A stretch of DNA of 48,406 nucleotides from Nitrososphaerota archaeon (GTDB lineage Archaea; Thermoproteota; Nitrososphaeria; Nitrososphaerales; Nitrosopumilaceae): assembly GCA_016201435.1 (NCBI GenBank), contig JACQCT010000013.1, positions 1-48,406 of the forward strand. The letters are read 5' to 3'. Below, one piece after another: positions 27,012 to 36,430 of this stretch; positions within the stretch are counted from its first letter, which is position 1; every line of letters begins with the position of its first letter. The position numbers and the translations under genes were made by a program. The notes under the pieces are model-generated. The model ran no database searches and was not told the origin of the DNA. It worked only from the letters and a program-made list of their open reading frames with translations.

Positions 27012-27683
27012 TCACTCTTTCTTGTTTTTTGAAATGGCTAATGCAAACTCTTCCACTATGCTATTCCAGTTTTTTGCTTTGATAATGCCACTTGCTACTA
27101 GGATTCCTTTTGCTCCAAGTTGCATGGCTTTTGTAACGTCTTTGCCTGATATTATTCCTGCACCACACAATAGCTTTGTAGAATTTTTTGCCTGTTTTAC
27201 TGCCATAACTGATTTTGTAATTACTTCAGGTTTTTCTTTTGAAACCGCCTTACCTGTCCCTATTAATTCTGGTGGTTCTATAGCAATATAGTCTGGATTT
27301 AGTTTGGCATATTTTTTTGCCTCATTTACGTCCTTGACACAAACTACTGAAATCATGCCTAGTTTTTTGAGTCTTGATACTAACTCTATGATCTTTTTCT
27401 CAGAAATGCGATGTTCACTGTGATTGATTAGTGAACCGCTTACTTTGGATTTTTTGATGATCTCTGGAACTATGAATCCAGTTGTACTGCCTGTGTTTGC
27501 AACATCCACATGTTGAGCTAAAACAGGGATGGAATACTTTGCAATTTCAGATAAAAGATGTTGTGACGGTACTATAGCTATTTTTATTCTGTATTTTTTT
27601 GAAATTTTTTCTGCTATTTTAGCTAGTTTAGAGGCATTTGTACCTGATACTTCTTCATAGTTTTTGAAATTTATGATAAACAA
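27012..27683 (-). CDS. tpiA: Triosephosphate isomerase, archaeal type
   Basis: Interconverts dihydroxyacetone phosphate and glyceraldehyde 3-phosphate. The short 223-residue archaeal form. Seen: INFKNYEE with the catalytic Lys near residue 7, LINHSEHR with the catalytic His near 88-95, the AIEPPELIGTG segment with the catalytic Glu near 134-144, and the phosphate loop GAGIISGKD. TTG start. Together with PPDK it marks gluconeogenic sugar-phosphate flow. Confidence 0.95.
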   Translation of the reverse strand: MFIINFKNYEEVSGTNASKLAKIAEKISKKYRIKIAIVPSQHLLSEIAKYSIPVLAQHVDVANTGSTTGFIVPEIIKKSKVSGSLINHSEHRISEKKIIELVSRLKKLGMISVVCVKDVNEAKKYAKLNPDYIAIEPPELIGTGKAVSKEKPEVITKSVMAVKQAKNSTKLLCGAGIISGKDVTKAMQLGAKGILVASGIIKAKNWNSIVEEFALAISKNKKE

Positions 27684-27775
27684 ACTATTGAGGCTTGTGT
27701 TTGCCTGAATATATAGATTGAAATTAAAAATATCGATTTTGAAATTATGAATAATTCTGGCGTCAAATCATTTTG

Positions 27776-28402
27776 TTAAAAAGAATATCTAGATTTTCTT
27801 GTTATTACTACAACGCCAATAATTGACATTGCAATAATCATGCCAGCAACTGGACCAAATTCTGGAACCACATTCTGTGCTGTACCTTGAAAGAGCAACA
27901 CCTCACCCTTTGCACCAGTCCAAGTCGATGGATCTGTTCCAGGTAATCCAATTCCATTTAGTGTTATTTTGATATCTACCGGATTAAAAGATGACAAATT
28001 GTTGGTCACTTGCATATCGTTACCAGTATGTGTGTGTCCAGCAATATTAGAAAAGATCTCATTTCCGTCTTGTGTTACTGATATTGCATAGTTTTGATGT
28101 TGGATTGGGCCTCCTTTGGCATCTGTGAACGTCAATGTTATTGATAGTGGTTGTCCGCTTGTAGGGGGATTTGGTGAATAAGTCAATATGACTTGTTCTG
28201 AACCATCAGTTGTTGTAGCTTTCATCATCGACATGACAGGCATATTTCCTACAGAGGTGACTCCCATATTGCCAAGATGTACTGTTTCATTATTGTTACT
28301 TGAACTATACTCTTGATATTGTCCAAAAGCTGTTGGAGCTAATGAAAGTGTAGTAACTAGCGATAAAACACCAAACAATACAGATATTGATTTTGATTTC
28401 AT
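27776..28402 (-). CDS. Secreted PEFG-anchored protein
   Basis: 208 residues: signal peptide (about 1-27, ending TAFG), an outer beta-rich domain with ILTYSPNPPTSGQPLSITLTF and a His-containing segment (IAGHTHTGNDM), then the thaumarchaeal sorting signal PEFG at 180-183, a membrane helix and a basic tail (RKSRYSF). The PEFG-type tail is thought to be processed by an archaeosortase. The function of the outer domain is unknown. ATG start with a single-gene promoter. Confidence 0.8.
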   Translation of the reverse strand: MKSKSISVLFGVLSLVTTLSLAPTAFGQYQEYSSSNNNETVHLGNMGVTSVGNMPVMSMMKATTTDGSEQVILTYSPNPPTSGQPLSITLTFTDAKGGPIQHQNYAISVTQDGNEIFSNIAGHTHTGNDMQVTNNLSSFNPVDIKITLNGIGLPGTDPSTWTGAKGEVLLFQGTAQNVVPEFGPVAGMIIAMSIIGVVVITRKSRYSF

Positions 28403-28512
28403 GGTTAGTTACTCTTGATAGCATAAACTAGTATATCAATTTCGTCTTTTAGGATTATTGACTCTGTTAATACGGAGTTCAAAAACTTTCTTATAGAATA
28501 TTATGGAATCAT

Positions 28513-28818
28513 ATGATGGTGCCTCTTTCAAATAATATCATTATTAGTTTAAACGAGATTACAACGTCAGTTTCAAGTAAAAAATATCTAAAACCTGAGG
28601 ATGAAACAATGATAAAAGGAATATTCCAAAACATACTTGAAAGCGGCGCTACTTTTAACATTGATGAGATTGAGAGCTGGTTTGCTCTTGAAGGCTCATG
28701 GCATGATAAATCAACAGTTGAACGTATTCTAAATATTGCACATTATCAGCAAGCAAAGTATGATGCAAATAATAAATTAAAATTCATGTCAGATGATTGT
28801 AGTTGTGGTAAATCTTAA
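28513..28818 (+). CDS. Hypothetical protein, 101 residues
   Basis: Not recognised by name. A soluble, mostly helical protein with a polar start, the segment FNIDEIESWFALEGSWHDKSTVERILNIAHYQ resembling a small DNA-binding or helical bundle region, and a Cys pair near the C-terminus (CSCGKS). Two adjacent ATGs (28513, 28516) are possible starts. It converges with rpl40e. Confidence 0.65.
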   Translation: MMVPLSNNIIISLNEITTSVSSKKYLKPEDETMIKGIFQNILESGATFNIDEIESWFALEGSWHDKSTVERILNIAHYQQAKYDANNKLKFMSDDCSCGKS

Positions 28819-28847
28819 TTTTATAAATTAAAAATTGGATTAAAAAT

Positions 28848-29015
28848 TTACTTTTTAATTCCAAGTGTTCTGTTTTTGAGACGCAAGTACGTGTTGTGAC
28901 ACTTGCGGCATCTTGTTGCCCCGATTGGATTTTTTGCGCCACATGCAAAACAGACCTTGAAATGAAGCCTTGCTTTTTGTGCAATTTGTTTTTTTAGTGG
29001 ATCTGTTATTGGCAT
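28848..29015 (-). CDS. rpl40e: Large-subunit ribosomal protein L40e
   Basis: 55 residues from ATG 29015. The sequence LHFKVCFACGAKNPIGATRC then RKCHNTYLRLKNR shows the L40e zinc finger with C22, C25, C36 and C39 and a strongly basic tail, as in the archaeal/eukaryotic L40 ribosomal protein. Same strand as, and 22 bases downstream of, the succinyl-CoA synthetase alpha gene. Confidence 0.93.
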   Translation of the reverse strand: MPITDPLKKQIAQKARLHFKVCFACGAKNPIGATRCRKCHNTYLRLKNRTLGIKK

Positions 29016-29037
29016 TTTCTCTTCCTACTCTGTGACA

Positions 29038-29961
29038 CTATTTGATTCTACCTTTTATGTCAAGCTTTCCAGCCAAGAGCATTGATACCTCGGCTGGTCT
29101 TTTTGCCACTGGAACGTTTGCTTTAGCATACATTGAGACCTTGGATTCTGCAGAACCATAATTTCCATAAATTATTGCACCAGCGTGACCCATTCTCTTT
29201 TCCTTTGGTGCTGCTCTTCCTGCAATATATGCAACAACGGGTTTGTCAAACTTGGTATCAATGATATGTTGTGCAAGCATTTCTTCTGCGTCGCCACCGA
29301 TTTCTCCTACCACGACCACACCATCTATGTTAGCTCCGTTTCTAATTCGCTCAAATGCCTCTATTACAGGTGTTCCGTTAATCGGATCACCTCCAACGCC
29401 CAAGCATACGCTCTGACCAAAATTTGCAAGCGATAGATTGTATGATACTTCGTACATCAAAGTTCCACTTCGTGATAAAACTGCAATTCTGCCCGGTTTG
29501 AAAGGAGATGCAGGCATGATTCCAATTTTCATAACACCTGGAATTATGATGCCAGGTGTGTTTGGACCGATTACTATGGCATCTTTTTTCTTGGCAAGCT
29601 CAATTGTCTTCATGGAATCTCTTATTGGCACATGTTCTGGAATGGCGATAAGTAATTTGATGCCAGCTTCTAGTGCTTCAACTGCTGCTTCCAAAAAGAA
29701 TTTTGCCGGAACAAAGACTACTGAAATTTTGGCACCAGTTGCGTCAACTGCCTCTTTTACTGTATTGTAAATTGGTGTTTGCTCAAACTTTTGGCCACCT
29801 TTACCTGGTGTTACTCCAGCTACAATATTTGTTCCATAGGCAAGCATTTGTTGTGTATGAAATGAACCAAATTTACCAGTTATACCCTGTATGATTACTG
29901 GCTTTTTCTTGTAATCTCTGTCACCTTCTTTTCCTATTAAAAGTTCAAAAAGATCAACCAA
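29038..29961 (-). CDS. sucD: Succinyl-CoA synthetase (ADP-forming), alpha subunit
   Basis: 307 residues. The CoA-binding Rossmann domain begins VIIQGITGKFGSFHTQQML; the phospho-His is in RMGHAGAII, near residue 260. With the beta subunit it makes succinyl-CoA from succinate, ATP and CoA or runs in reverse, linking to the methylmalonyl/4-hydroxybutyrate cycle. The start is TTG 29961, overlapping the sucC end by 8 bases, so translation is coupled. Confidence 0.95.
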   Translation of the reverse strand: MVDLFELLIGKEGDRDYKKKPVIIQGITGKFGSFHTQQMLAYGTNIVAGVTPGKGGQKFEQTPIYNTVKEAVDATGAKISVVFVPAKFFLEAAVEALEAGIKLLIAIPEHVPIRDSMKTIELAKKKDAIVIGPNTPGIIIPGVMKIGIMPASPFKPGRIAVLSRSGTLMYEVSYNLSLANFGQSVCLGVGGDPINGTPVIEAFERIRNGANIDGVVVVGEIGGDAEEMLAQHIIDTKFDKPVVAYIAGRAAPKEKRMGHAGAIIYGNYGSAESKVSMYAKANVPVAKRPAEVSMLLAGKLDIKGRIK

Positions 29962-31066
29962 TTTTGTTTACCTCTATTACTGCGCCATTTATTGCTTCTT
30001 CAACTGTATCAAACATCTTTGTTCTAGAACCTTTTAGCATTTCTTTTGACTTGTCAGCTTCTGCACCTGACATTCTTGCAAAGACTGGAACATCTAATAT
30101 TTTGTCTTCATATGCTTTGATAAATGCAGTTGCAACTGTTGTAGTTTTTACAATTCCTCCATAAAGATTTACCAAGATTCCTTTTACTTTTTTCATTTTG
30201 CTAATCAAAGTAAGTGCTTCATAAACAGTATCTGTTGTGGCACCTCCACCTACATCCAAAAAGCACGCTGGCTTTCCACCATGATCTGATAACATATCTA
30301 GTGATGACATGACCAATCCAGCACCATTTCCTACCACTGCGATGTTTCCATCTAATTCCACTAGAGAAAATCCGCTTTTTTCTGCACGCTCTTCAAGGTC
30401 AGACACCTCTTGGAATCTGCGCAACTCATCGTGTCTGAACATGGCGTTATCATCAATTATGACCTTGCCGTCTAGTGCTACTACTGAACCATCACCTAGT
30501 ATTGCAAGTGGATTTATCTCTGCCAATTCTGCCTCTTTTTCTGTAGTGATTTTAGATAATTTTTGTAATATGTCTACAAAATCTGTAGCAGTCTTGTCTT
30601 TTAGACCCATCAGTTGTGCCACTTCTTGAGCAGTTTTTGTATCCACATCTCCTAAACCCACTTCTCGAATAATTTGATTTTTTACTGATTCAATTTCTAC
30701 ACCGCCTTCTGCTGATGCAATTATGGTGTAACACCTTTTTCCTCTGTTTAAAAATAATGAAAGATAAAGTTCTTTTTTGATATCGGCCATTTTTTCAAGC
30801 AGTATTGCCTTTGTCTTTTCACCTTTGACCACTTTTTGCATAATTTCTGGATATTTTAACTCAAACTCGTCTGCATTTTGGCATTTTTGTATTGCTCCTG
30901 CCTTGCCTCTGCCACCTACTGCCATCTGAGCTTTGATAACAAATGGAAAACCAAGTACAGCTGCATCTTTTCTTCCCTGTTCGATATTAGTTGATGTTAG
31001 TCCTTTTGGAATTGGGATTTTATATTCTGCAAACAATGTTTTTGCTTGATATTCTAAGAGCCGCAT
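29954..31066 (-). CDS. sucC: Succinyl-CoA synthetase (ADP-forming), beta subunit
   Basis: 370 residues with an N-terminal ATP-grasp domain (MRLLEYQAKTLFAEYKIPIP; FVIKAQMAVGGRGKAG) and a C-terminal CoA-ligase domain carrying CFLDVGGGATTDTVYEAL. It binds nucleotide and succinate and partners with the alpha subunit encoded just downstream. ATG start at 31066. Order on the minus strand: sucC, sucD, rpl40e. Confidence 0.96.
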   Translation of the reverse strand: MRLLEYQAKTLFAEYKIPIPKGLTSTNIEQGRKDAAVLGFPFVIKAQMAVGGRGKAGAIQKCQNADEFELKYPEIMQKVVKGEKTKAILLEKMADIKKELYLSLFLNRGKRCYTIIASAEGGVEIESVKNQIIREVGLGDVDTKTAQEVAQLMGLKDKTATDFVDILQKLSKITTEKEAELAEINPLAILGDGSVVALDGKVIIDDNAMFRHDELRRFQEVSDLEERAEKSGFSLVELDGNIAVVGNGAGLVMSSLDMLSDHGGKPACFLDVGGGATTDTVYEALTLISKMKKVKGILVNLYGGIVKTTTVATAFIKAYEDKILDVPVFARMSGAEADKSKEMLKGSRTKMFDTVEEAINGAVIEVNKIG

Positions 31067-31125
31067 GCAAACTTTTCTTTTTTATGGTCTTTATAATCTG
31101 TTGGGTGTTTTCTTCTAATGATGAA

Positions 31126-31623
31126 TTACAGAATTCGAATCATTTTTGATGCTGCAATTGTTGACACTATTGAAACTGCAAGTACTAGTACTGCAATAGG
31201 GCCAAACTCTGGAACCGAAGATGATGACTGAATAGGTCTAACGTTAACTTCGCCTACCATCCACCTGTCGATCTTGTCAGAATATTTGTAGGTTCCAGCA
31301 TTATAGAAAGTAAAGGAATAGGTTTTTCCTGGCGCAATCGTGCCACTATCAAATATGTCTCCTCTCTGGGGTGAGTATGGCAGACCATTAACTATAGTGT
31401 GATTAACATTGTCATTGTTTGTCCACATTACAGTGTCTCCAGGAGAAATGTTCAATATGCTTTGATTAAAGCAGGTAGCTGTTTCTGCACAAAATTTGCT
31501 AGGGCCTGAACCTGGAATGATACTTACTTGGAACATGGCTGCAAAAGATGATGGAACCATGGCAACAATTCCTAGAATAACTATGGATGCAAAAAAAACG
31601 TGATATCGATTTACATACAACAT
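31126..31623 (-). CDS. Secreted cupredoxin-like protein with PEFG anchor and altered copper site
   Basis: 165 residues: signal peptide (about 8-29, ending FAAM), a plastocyanin/halocyanin-like beta barrel (SPGDTVMWTNNDNVNHTI, then GTYKYSDKIDRWMVGEV) and PEFG at 138-141 followed by a membrane helix. In type 1 copper proteins the second motif reads approximately GTYxYxCxIHPWM. Here the Cys position is D116 and the second His position is D119; H75 and M122 remain. A disulfide between C45 and C51 is possible. It probably does not hold a normal blue copper centre. Confidence 0.83.
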   Translation of the reverse strand: MLYVNRYHVFFASIVILGIVAMVPSSFAAMFQVSIIPGSGPSKFCAETATCFNQSILNISPGDTVMWTNNDNVNHTIVNGLPYSPQRGDIFDSGTIAPGKTYSFTFYNAGTYKYSDKIDRWMVGEVNVRPIQSSSSVPEFGPIAVLVLAVSIVSTIAASKMIRIL

Positions 31624-31674
31624 TGAGTAACTGTAAATTGTGATGGTATTATATGACTTTCATTATTACATTGG

Positions 31675-32004
31675 TTACTTTAACTGGTCTTCAAGAAAAT
31701 CAACACATCGTTGTAATAGATCCTTGCTTTGTCTCATCAACCAATCTGGAAATTCATCTATTGGGAACACCAATTGTTGTTGAACACTTGGCACAACTCC
31801 TCCACCAGATGTTATGACTTGGATGACCGCATATCCTTCAGTTAGCGTACAAATGGTTTCTTGGTATGATTCTTCTTCCTCTTCCATTGTGTTTCGGTAT
31901 AGTACAATGGGAGTCTTGGTTTTGGCAACATGTGACGAGCCTTTTTTGAGCAGCTCAGAAAAATGGTTTAAGAGCCATCCGTCCAGTGTGCTTTGTTTTA
32001 CCAC
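31675..32004 (-). CDS. Hypothetical protein, 109 residues
   Basis: Not recognised. A soluble alpha/beta protein with a strongly acidic run (NTMEEEEESYQETI) followed by a beta hairpin (TSGGGVVPSVQQQLVFPIDEFPDWL) and a C-terminal helix. GTG start. No membrane segment. It stands alone between the cupredoxin-like gene and the pilin-like gene, all on the same strand. Confidence 0.62.
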   Translation of the reverse strand: MVKQSTLDGWLLNHFSELLKKGSSHVAKTKTPIVLYRNTMEEEEESYQETICTLTEGYAVIQVITSGGGVVPSVQQQLVFPIDEFPDWLMRQSKDLLQRCVDFLEDQLK

Positions 32005-32146
32005 GATTTCAAATGAATTATTAATTATTTAATCAGCTCGAATTGTTAGAAATTTACTAATACGCTGCTGAAATTATTAGGAATGTATCAATTTGTCATC
32101 CACCTAGATTTAGGAAGATCAAAATTTTAAATGAAAATTATAGATA

Positions 32147-32818
32147 TTACTTGGCTACAACAGTTACTGATACTGGTGATCCCACTTTGCCTGCATAAAC
32201 GCCGATACTGTTTGCAGTTCCCGCATCTACTGATGTCAACAGATTCTGTGGCACCTTAAAGTAGATGATTGCCTTGGCACCTGGTGCTAGAGATACTGGA
32301 CCACTTTGCTGAGTAAAGCAAAGAGGTTGGCTTGTGGAAGTCAACTGTATGGTAATGTAGCTTGCTGATGGATATGGACACGTTAGTGGACCCATTAGCG
32401 AAAAACCTGCGGCTGTACCATTCTTCAATTGCCCGTCAGGCGAGTTTTGCGCAACTATCATTGAACTGTAGACCAATGCCAATTGGAACTGGTTACTAGT
32501 CACTTGAGTTGCATTTGTATCTGCATACCAGTTTGCATATGGTACTGCTTGACCACGAATTTGTATTTGGTCAACTGATAACAGTTTGTCACCAGTGTTT
32601 CTGACATCAAATGCACCCCACGCCCAACCAGAGTTACCTGTAGAGTCTACCCACACTTGAGTACCCGTGGTGGAAATCGCTTCGGATGATGCGTTTGTTT
32701 GGAAAAGACTTGTACCATATGATACAGCGCCGGTTCCAAGAACTACCGATGCCACCAAGATAATCATGGTGGTAAGTACAGTACTAACCGCCTTTCTGTT
32801 TTTTATTCCTCGGAACAT
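32147..32818 (-). CDS. Archaeal pilin/archaellin-like protein with class III signal peptide
   Basis: 223 residues. The N-terminus MFRGIKNRKAVSTVLTTMII is a type IV pilin-like signal: basic residues, predicted cut after the lysine at position 9, then a hydrophobic stalk helix (about 10-32). The rest is a Thr/Ser/Gly-rich beta domain. Such proteins assemble into surface filaments after processing by a prepilin peptidase. ATG start. No assembly ATPase is nearby, so it is probably assembled by machinery elsewhere. Confidence 0.8.
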   Translation of the reverse strand: MFRGIKNRKAVSTVLTTMIILVASVVLGTGAVSYGTSLFQTNASSEAISTTGTQVWVDSTGNSGWAWGAFDVRNTGDKLLSVDQIQIRGQAVPYANWYADTNATQVTSNQFQLALVYSSMIVAQNSPDGQLKNGTAAGFSLMGPLTCPYPSASYITIQLTSTSQPLCFTQQSGPVSLAPGAKAIIYFKVPQNLLTSVDAGTANSIGVYAGKVGSPVSVTVVAK

Positions 32819-32915
32819 ATCTTATTACCGAAACTGGAATTACAAAGGATATGGATTCTAGCATGTATCTTTGAATTACACCTTTTTTTAAGTAACTTTT
32901 GCACCAAGGATTCTC

Positions 32916-33020
32916 TTAGATATGTTTTAGTTTTTTACAAGCTGGACATCTGGGACCATAATCTCTGTCTTTACTTACAATGATTTTATGACATCCTATA
33001 CAATAATAGTAATTGGTCAT
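32916..33020 (-). CDS. Very small zinc-ribbon protein, 34 residues
   Basis: ATG 33020 to TAA 32916 encodes a two-knuckle ribbon: C7-x2-C10 and C25-x2-C28, with a basic loop between (KIIVSKDRDYGPRC). It begins 3 bases after the ileS stop on the same strand, so it is cotranscribed with ileS. Function unknown; similar mini zinc ribbons lie at 9619 and 20812. Confidence 0.65.
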   Translation of the reverse strand: MTNYYYCIGCHKIIVSKDRDYGPRCPACKKLKHI

Positions 33021-33023
33021 TTT

Positions 33024-36000
33024 TTATTCCACTGATATGCGGATCTTCTGCCCATCCATATCGTCTTCTTTGTAGACTTTGGCCTTGTCTGAAAACTCTA
33101 CTCGTTTTACTCTGACCAAAAATGCTAGATCATCTTGTTTTTCTTTTATCATCTCAAGTGATTCCTCATCAAGATCCAAAACATATGCTGCTTCCAAGAC
33201 ATCAGTTGGATTGTAGCCACGCTCTTTCCTTAAAACCTGTAATCTTCTTGCAACATCTCTTACCATTCCGCGTGCCATCATCTCACGATTTCGTGATGTG
33301 GATATGAAAACGATAAGGGATTCATGACGTGCCATTGCATATTTTTCTTGTTCTGAAAAATCAATTACAAAATCTTCTTTATCCAATACTAGATGGTTTC
33401 CGCCAAGATCAAAAGTATATGAACCTTTTTTCAACAAATCGTCTATGATTTGTTGTGGAGGAGTGGTTTCAAATTTTGATAACAACTTACCCATGTTCTG
33501 TTTTGCTTTTGGCCCAATTTTCTTTCGATCAAATTCTATTTTTGGAATAATAGGAAGATTAGATTTTAATAAATTAGCAACAAGCTCAAGACCTTCGCTT
33601 TTTTCCAATTCTATTATGTTATATTTTTCAACATTAATTTGTGAAAGTAAGAGATTTGAAAGTGATTCTAGCTTTTTCTGTTGTGATGGCTCGACACAAA
33701 TTATTGCTTCATTTAAAGGCCATCGACGCTTTAGTTTGCCTTTCATTCTTGCAGCGGCAGAAATTGAAATAACCTCTTTTAGCAAATCAAATGCTTCTTC
33801 TACGGAATCATCTACAAGAGATTTTTGTGGTACAGGCCAGTTTTCTAGTAGAACGCTTTTCTTTTTGTCAAATGAAGAATAAAGATATTCTGTAGTAAAT
33901 GGACAAATGGGATGCAATAAGACATCGAATGTTTTAAGAATCTCTGATAGTACTGCATAAATTGCTAGTCTTCTCTCACGTTGGGTATCGTCCTCCGTCC
34001 AGAGGTCCTCTCGTGTGATTGGTATGTAGACTTGGCTGACAGAATTTATGATAAAATCATCTAATGCCTTTGCAGCTTCATGAAATTTGCATTTGTCTTG
34101 CAGTTCTTTGACTTTGGATATGAGTTTTTGAAGTTTTGATAAAATCCAAATCTCTGGTGATCTTAAAAGATTCTTATTTTTTGCCCATTCTAGCGTGTGA
34201 GATTTGTCAAACTTGTCGTATTCGCTATTTTGTTTAAAGTAAATGTGCAAGTGGTATAATGTACTTAGAATTTGGTAAGGTCTTGATACTAGCTCATCCG
34301 TGCTAAAGTTGAGTGGCTCAATTGGACTAGACTTCCAAATGAAATACAATCTTATCAAATCAACTGGATATTTTGTCATGAGCTCAATTGCGTCCAAAAC
34401 ATTTCCCTGACTTTTGCTCATCTTGTTTCCATTTTTGTCCAAGACGTGGCCTTGAAACAAAAATGATTTGAATGGAGCAACTGGTTTATCGTTATAGATC
34501 ACATTTTCCATCAATAGGGTATATGCCCACCCTCTTGTCTGGTCAATTCCTTCTGTAAGAAACTCTGCAGGAATGTACTCTGTATAGTCTGCGTCTGTAA
34601 GTGAAGCATATGGTGCTGCACCACTGTTGTGCCATGTATCCAAAACAAATTGCTCTCTTTCCATTTTTGCATTACATTTTTTGCATTTGATTGTGATTTT
34701 ATCTATCCAAGGTCTGTGCAGCTCAAAGTTTTGCCCATCTGGAAGATCAGAGGCTTCGTTAACTATCTCCTTTCTTGAAAAAAACCACTTGTGGTTTCCA
34801 CAATTTTTACATGTCCATCGTGGAAGCGGGCATCCCCATATTCTCTCACGAGATATGCACCATGGGTGCTTGTCTTTTATTATCTCAAGGAATCTGTTTT
34901 TTGGAGGATCAAAAAAGTACTCTACGTTTTCTGCTGCTTTGACTGCCTTGTCACCTAGTCTGTCTAAAAAATAAAAAAAGCCTCTTCGTGCAAGCCACAA
35001 AAGCTTGTGCTGGGATCTCCAACATAATGGATACTGGTGTTTTATCTTGCCAATTTTTACTAGCGCTCCTTTTTCACGTAACGAATTGACAATTTTTTCG
35101 TCCGCATCTCTTACAAATAATCCTGAATACACACCTGCATCCTTTGTGAATTTGGCTTCGTCATCAATTGGATTAAAGATTGGAATTAATCTTTTTGTTG
35201 CAATATTGAAATCCTCTTCACCGTTTGCAGGAGAAAGATGTACCAGTCCGCTTCCTGTTTGAATGTCAACAAAACTTTCTGCAACAGTAATATGAAAACT
35301 TGGATGAATTGATTGATTTTTTAAACCAGGAATTTCATCTAAGAGTGGATGAATGTATTTTCTACCGTCCATCTCTGAGCCCTTTATTGTTTTTGTAACT
35401 GTATAATCTTCAATTTTTGCTTCTTTCATAAACTCTTCGAGTCTTTTCTCACCAACAACCCAAGTCTCGTTTCCAACTTTAACATGAACATAATTTTCAT
35501 CAGGATTTAGTCCAACCATTGTATCGGTAACCAAAGTAAATGGCATTGTAGTCCAGATGATCAAAAACAAATCTTCATCTCTTATTTTCACTTTATAGTA
35601 AAGTGACGGATCTTGAACTGTGTCATATCCTTGGTTTACTTCGGCATGACTAAGTGATGTCTGGCAGCTTGGACAGTATGCAACAACTTTGTAATCTTCT
35701 GATAGTATGCCAATTTCATGCGCCTTTTTGAGATACTTCCATTCACGTTCAATGTATTCGTCCTTGTATGTCCAGTATGCTTTTTCTTGATTAAATGACA
35801 TGCCCATTAGCCTGTCTGCCTCTACCCACTTTTCATTAAATTTGAATACAATTTTTTTGCACTCTGATACTAATTTTTCAATACCTGCCGACTCTATCAC
35901 TTCCGATTTACTTCCTGAAATGCCAAGTTCTTTTTCGGCTTGTAGTTCAACTGGCAGTCCTTGTGTATCCCAACCTGCATTGAAAATTACCTTGTTTCCA

Positions 36001-36218
36001 CATAATGTCATGTATCTGTACCACAAGTCTTTGATTACACGGCCTCTCAAATGACCTGCATGTGGTGTGCCGTTCATCGTAGGGGGTCCTTCGATAAATG
36101 CGATTTTCTTATCCTTGTTTGGAGACTCAAAAATTAATTTTTGCAAATCCAATGAAGAAAATTTATTTCTAATTTGCTCCTCTATTTGTTTTGCATTAAA
36201 TTCGTGAGATATCTCCAT
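33024..36218 (-). CDS. ileS: Isoleucyl-tRNA synthetase
   Basis: 1064 residues, the usual size. It charges tRNA-Ile and edits misacylated Val. Seen: GTPHAGHLRGR as the HIGH-type motif near residue 51, the large editing insertion, a KMSKS motif in KNGNKMSKSQGN near residue 600, and zinc-type Cys pairs (CKNC, CKKC). ATG start at 36218; a TATA-like box (minus-strand CTTTATAATATC) lies upstream. A small zinc-ribbon gene follows it. Confidence 0.96.
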   Translation of the reverse strand: MEISHEFNAKQIEEQIRNKFSSLDLQKLIFESPNKDKKIAFIEGPPTMNGTPHAGHLRGRVIKDLWYRYMTLCGNKVIFNAGWDTQGLPVELQAEKELGISGSKSEVIESAGIEKLVSECKKIVFKFNEKWVEADRLMGMSFNQEKAYWTYKDEYIEREWKYLKKAHEIGILSEDYKVVAYCPSCQTSLSHAEVNQGYDTVQDPSLYYKVKIRDEDLFLIIWTTMPFTLVTDTMVGLNPDENYVHVKVGNETWVVGEKRLEEFMKEAKIEDYTVTKTIKGSEMDGRKYIHPLLDEIPGLKNQSIHPSFHITVAESFVDIQTGSGLVHLSPANGEEDFNIATKRLIPIFNPIDDEAKFTKDAGVYSGLFVRDADEKIVNSLREKGALVKIGKIKHQYPLCWRSQHKLLWLARRGFFYFLDRLGDKAVKAAENVEYFFDPPKNRFLEIIKDKHPWCISRERIWGCPLPRWTCKNCGNHKWFFSRKEIVNEASDLPDGQNFELHRPWIDKITIKCKKCNAKMEREQFVLDTWHNSGAAPYASLTDADYTEYIPAEFLTEGIDQTRGWAYTLLMENVIYNDKPVAPFKSFLFQGHVLDKNGNKMSKSQGNVLDAIELMTKYPVDLIRLYFIWKSSPIEPLNFSTDELVSRPYQILSTLYHLHIYFKQNSEYDKFDKSHTLEWAKNKNLLRSPEIWILSKLQKLISKVKELQDKCKFHEAAKALDDFIINSVSQVYIPITREDLWTEDDTQRERRLAIYAVLSEILKTFDVLLHPICPFTTEYLYSSFDKKKSVLLENWPVPQKSLVDDSVEEAFDLLKEVISISAAARMKGKLKRRWPLNEAIICVEPSQQKKLESLSNLLLSQINVEKYNIIELEKSEGLELVANLLKSNLPIIPKIEFDRKKIGPKAKQNMGKLLSKFETTPPQQIIDDLLKKGSYTFDLGGNHLVLDKEDFVIDFSEQEKYAMARHESLIVFISTSRNREMMARGMVRDVARRLQVLRKERGYNPTDVLEAAYVLDLDEESLEMIKEKQDDLAFLVRVKRVEFSDKAKVYKEDDMDGQKIRISVE

Positions 36219-36430
36219 TTACAGAACTGGTAAATTCTCTGATATTATAAAGCTAAACTAGTGAGTATTGATTAGTTTATGGCTATTTTTTTACTAAGAA
36301 GAAGACATTTTTTCTTCTGCCAAGTGGTTGAAATTGTAAACTTTACTGTAGTATTCCTTCGTAGCCCTGGCATTTCCTTTTTGCTAATGAGTTTATAGAA
36401 AAAGAGTAAAAGATACCCCCATTATTGTAG
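36219..36430. other. ileS promoter side and left flank of the island
   Basis: Contains the ileS promoter and then sequence with no convincing gene; a 39-codon open frame at 36279-36398 was not accepted. The base string ATACCCC at 36413-36419 recurs beyond the right island end at 48170-48176. Confidence 0.4.

Noticed and set aside
28784-28984. Open frame overlapping rpl40e on the same strand
   Set aside because: It is in another frame; the L40e frame has the clear ribosomal zinc finger and basic composition.
36279-36398. 39-codon open frame beside ileS
   Set aside because: Hydrophobic, low-complexity translation with no ribosome site or family pattern; looks like chance.
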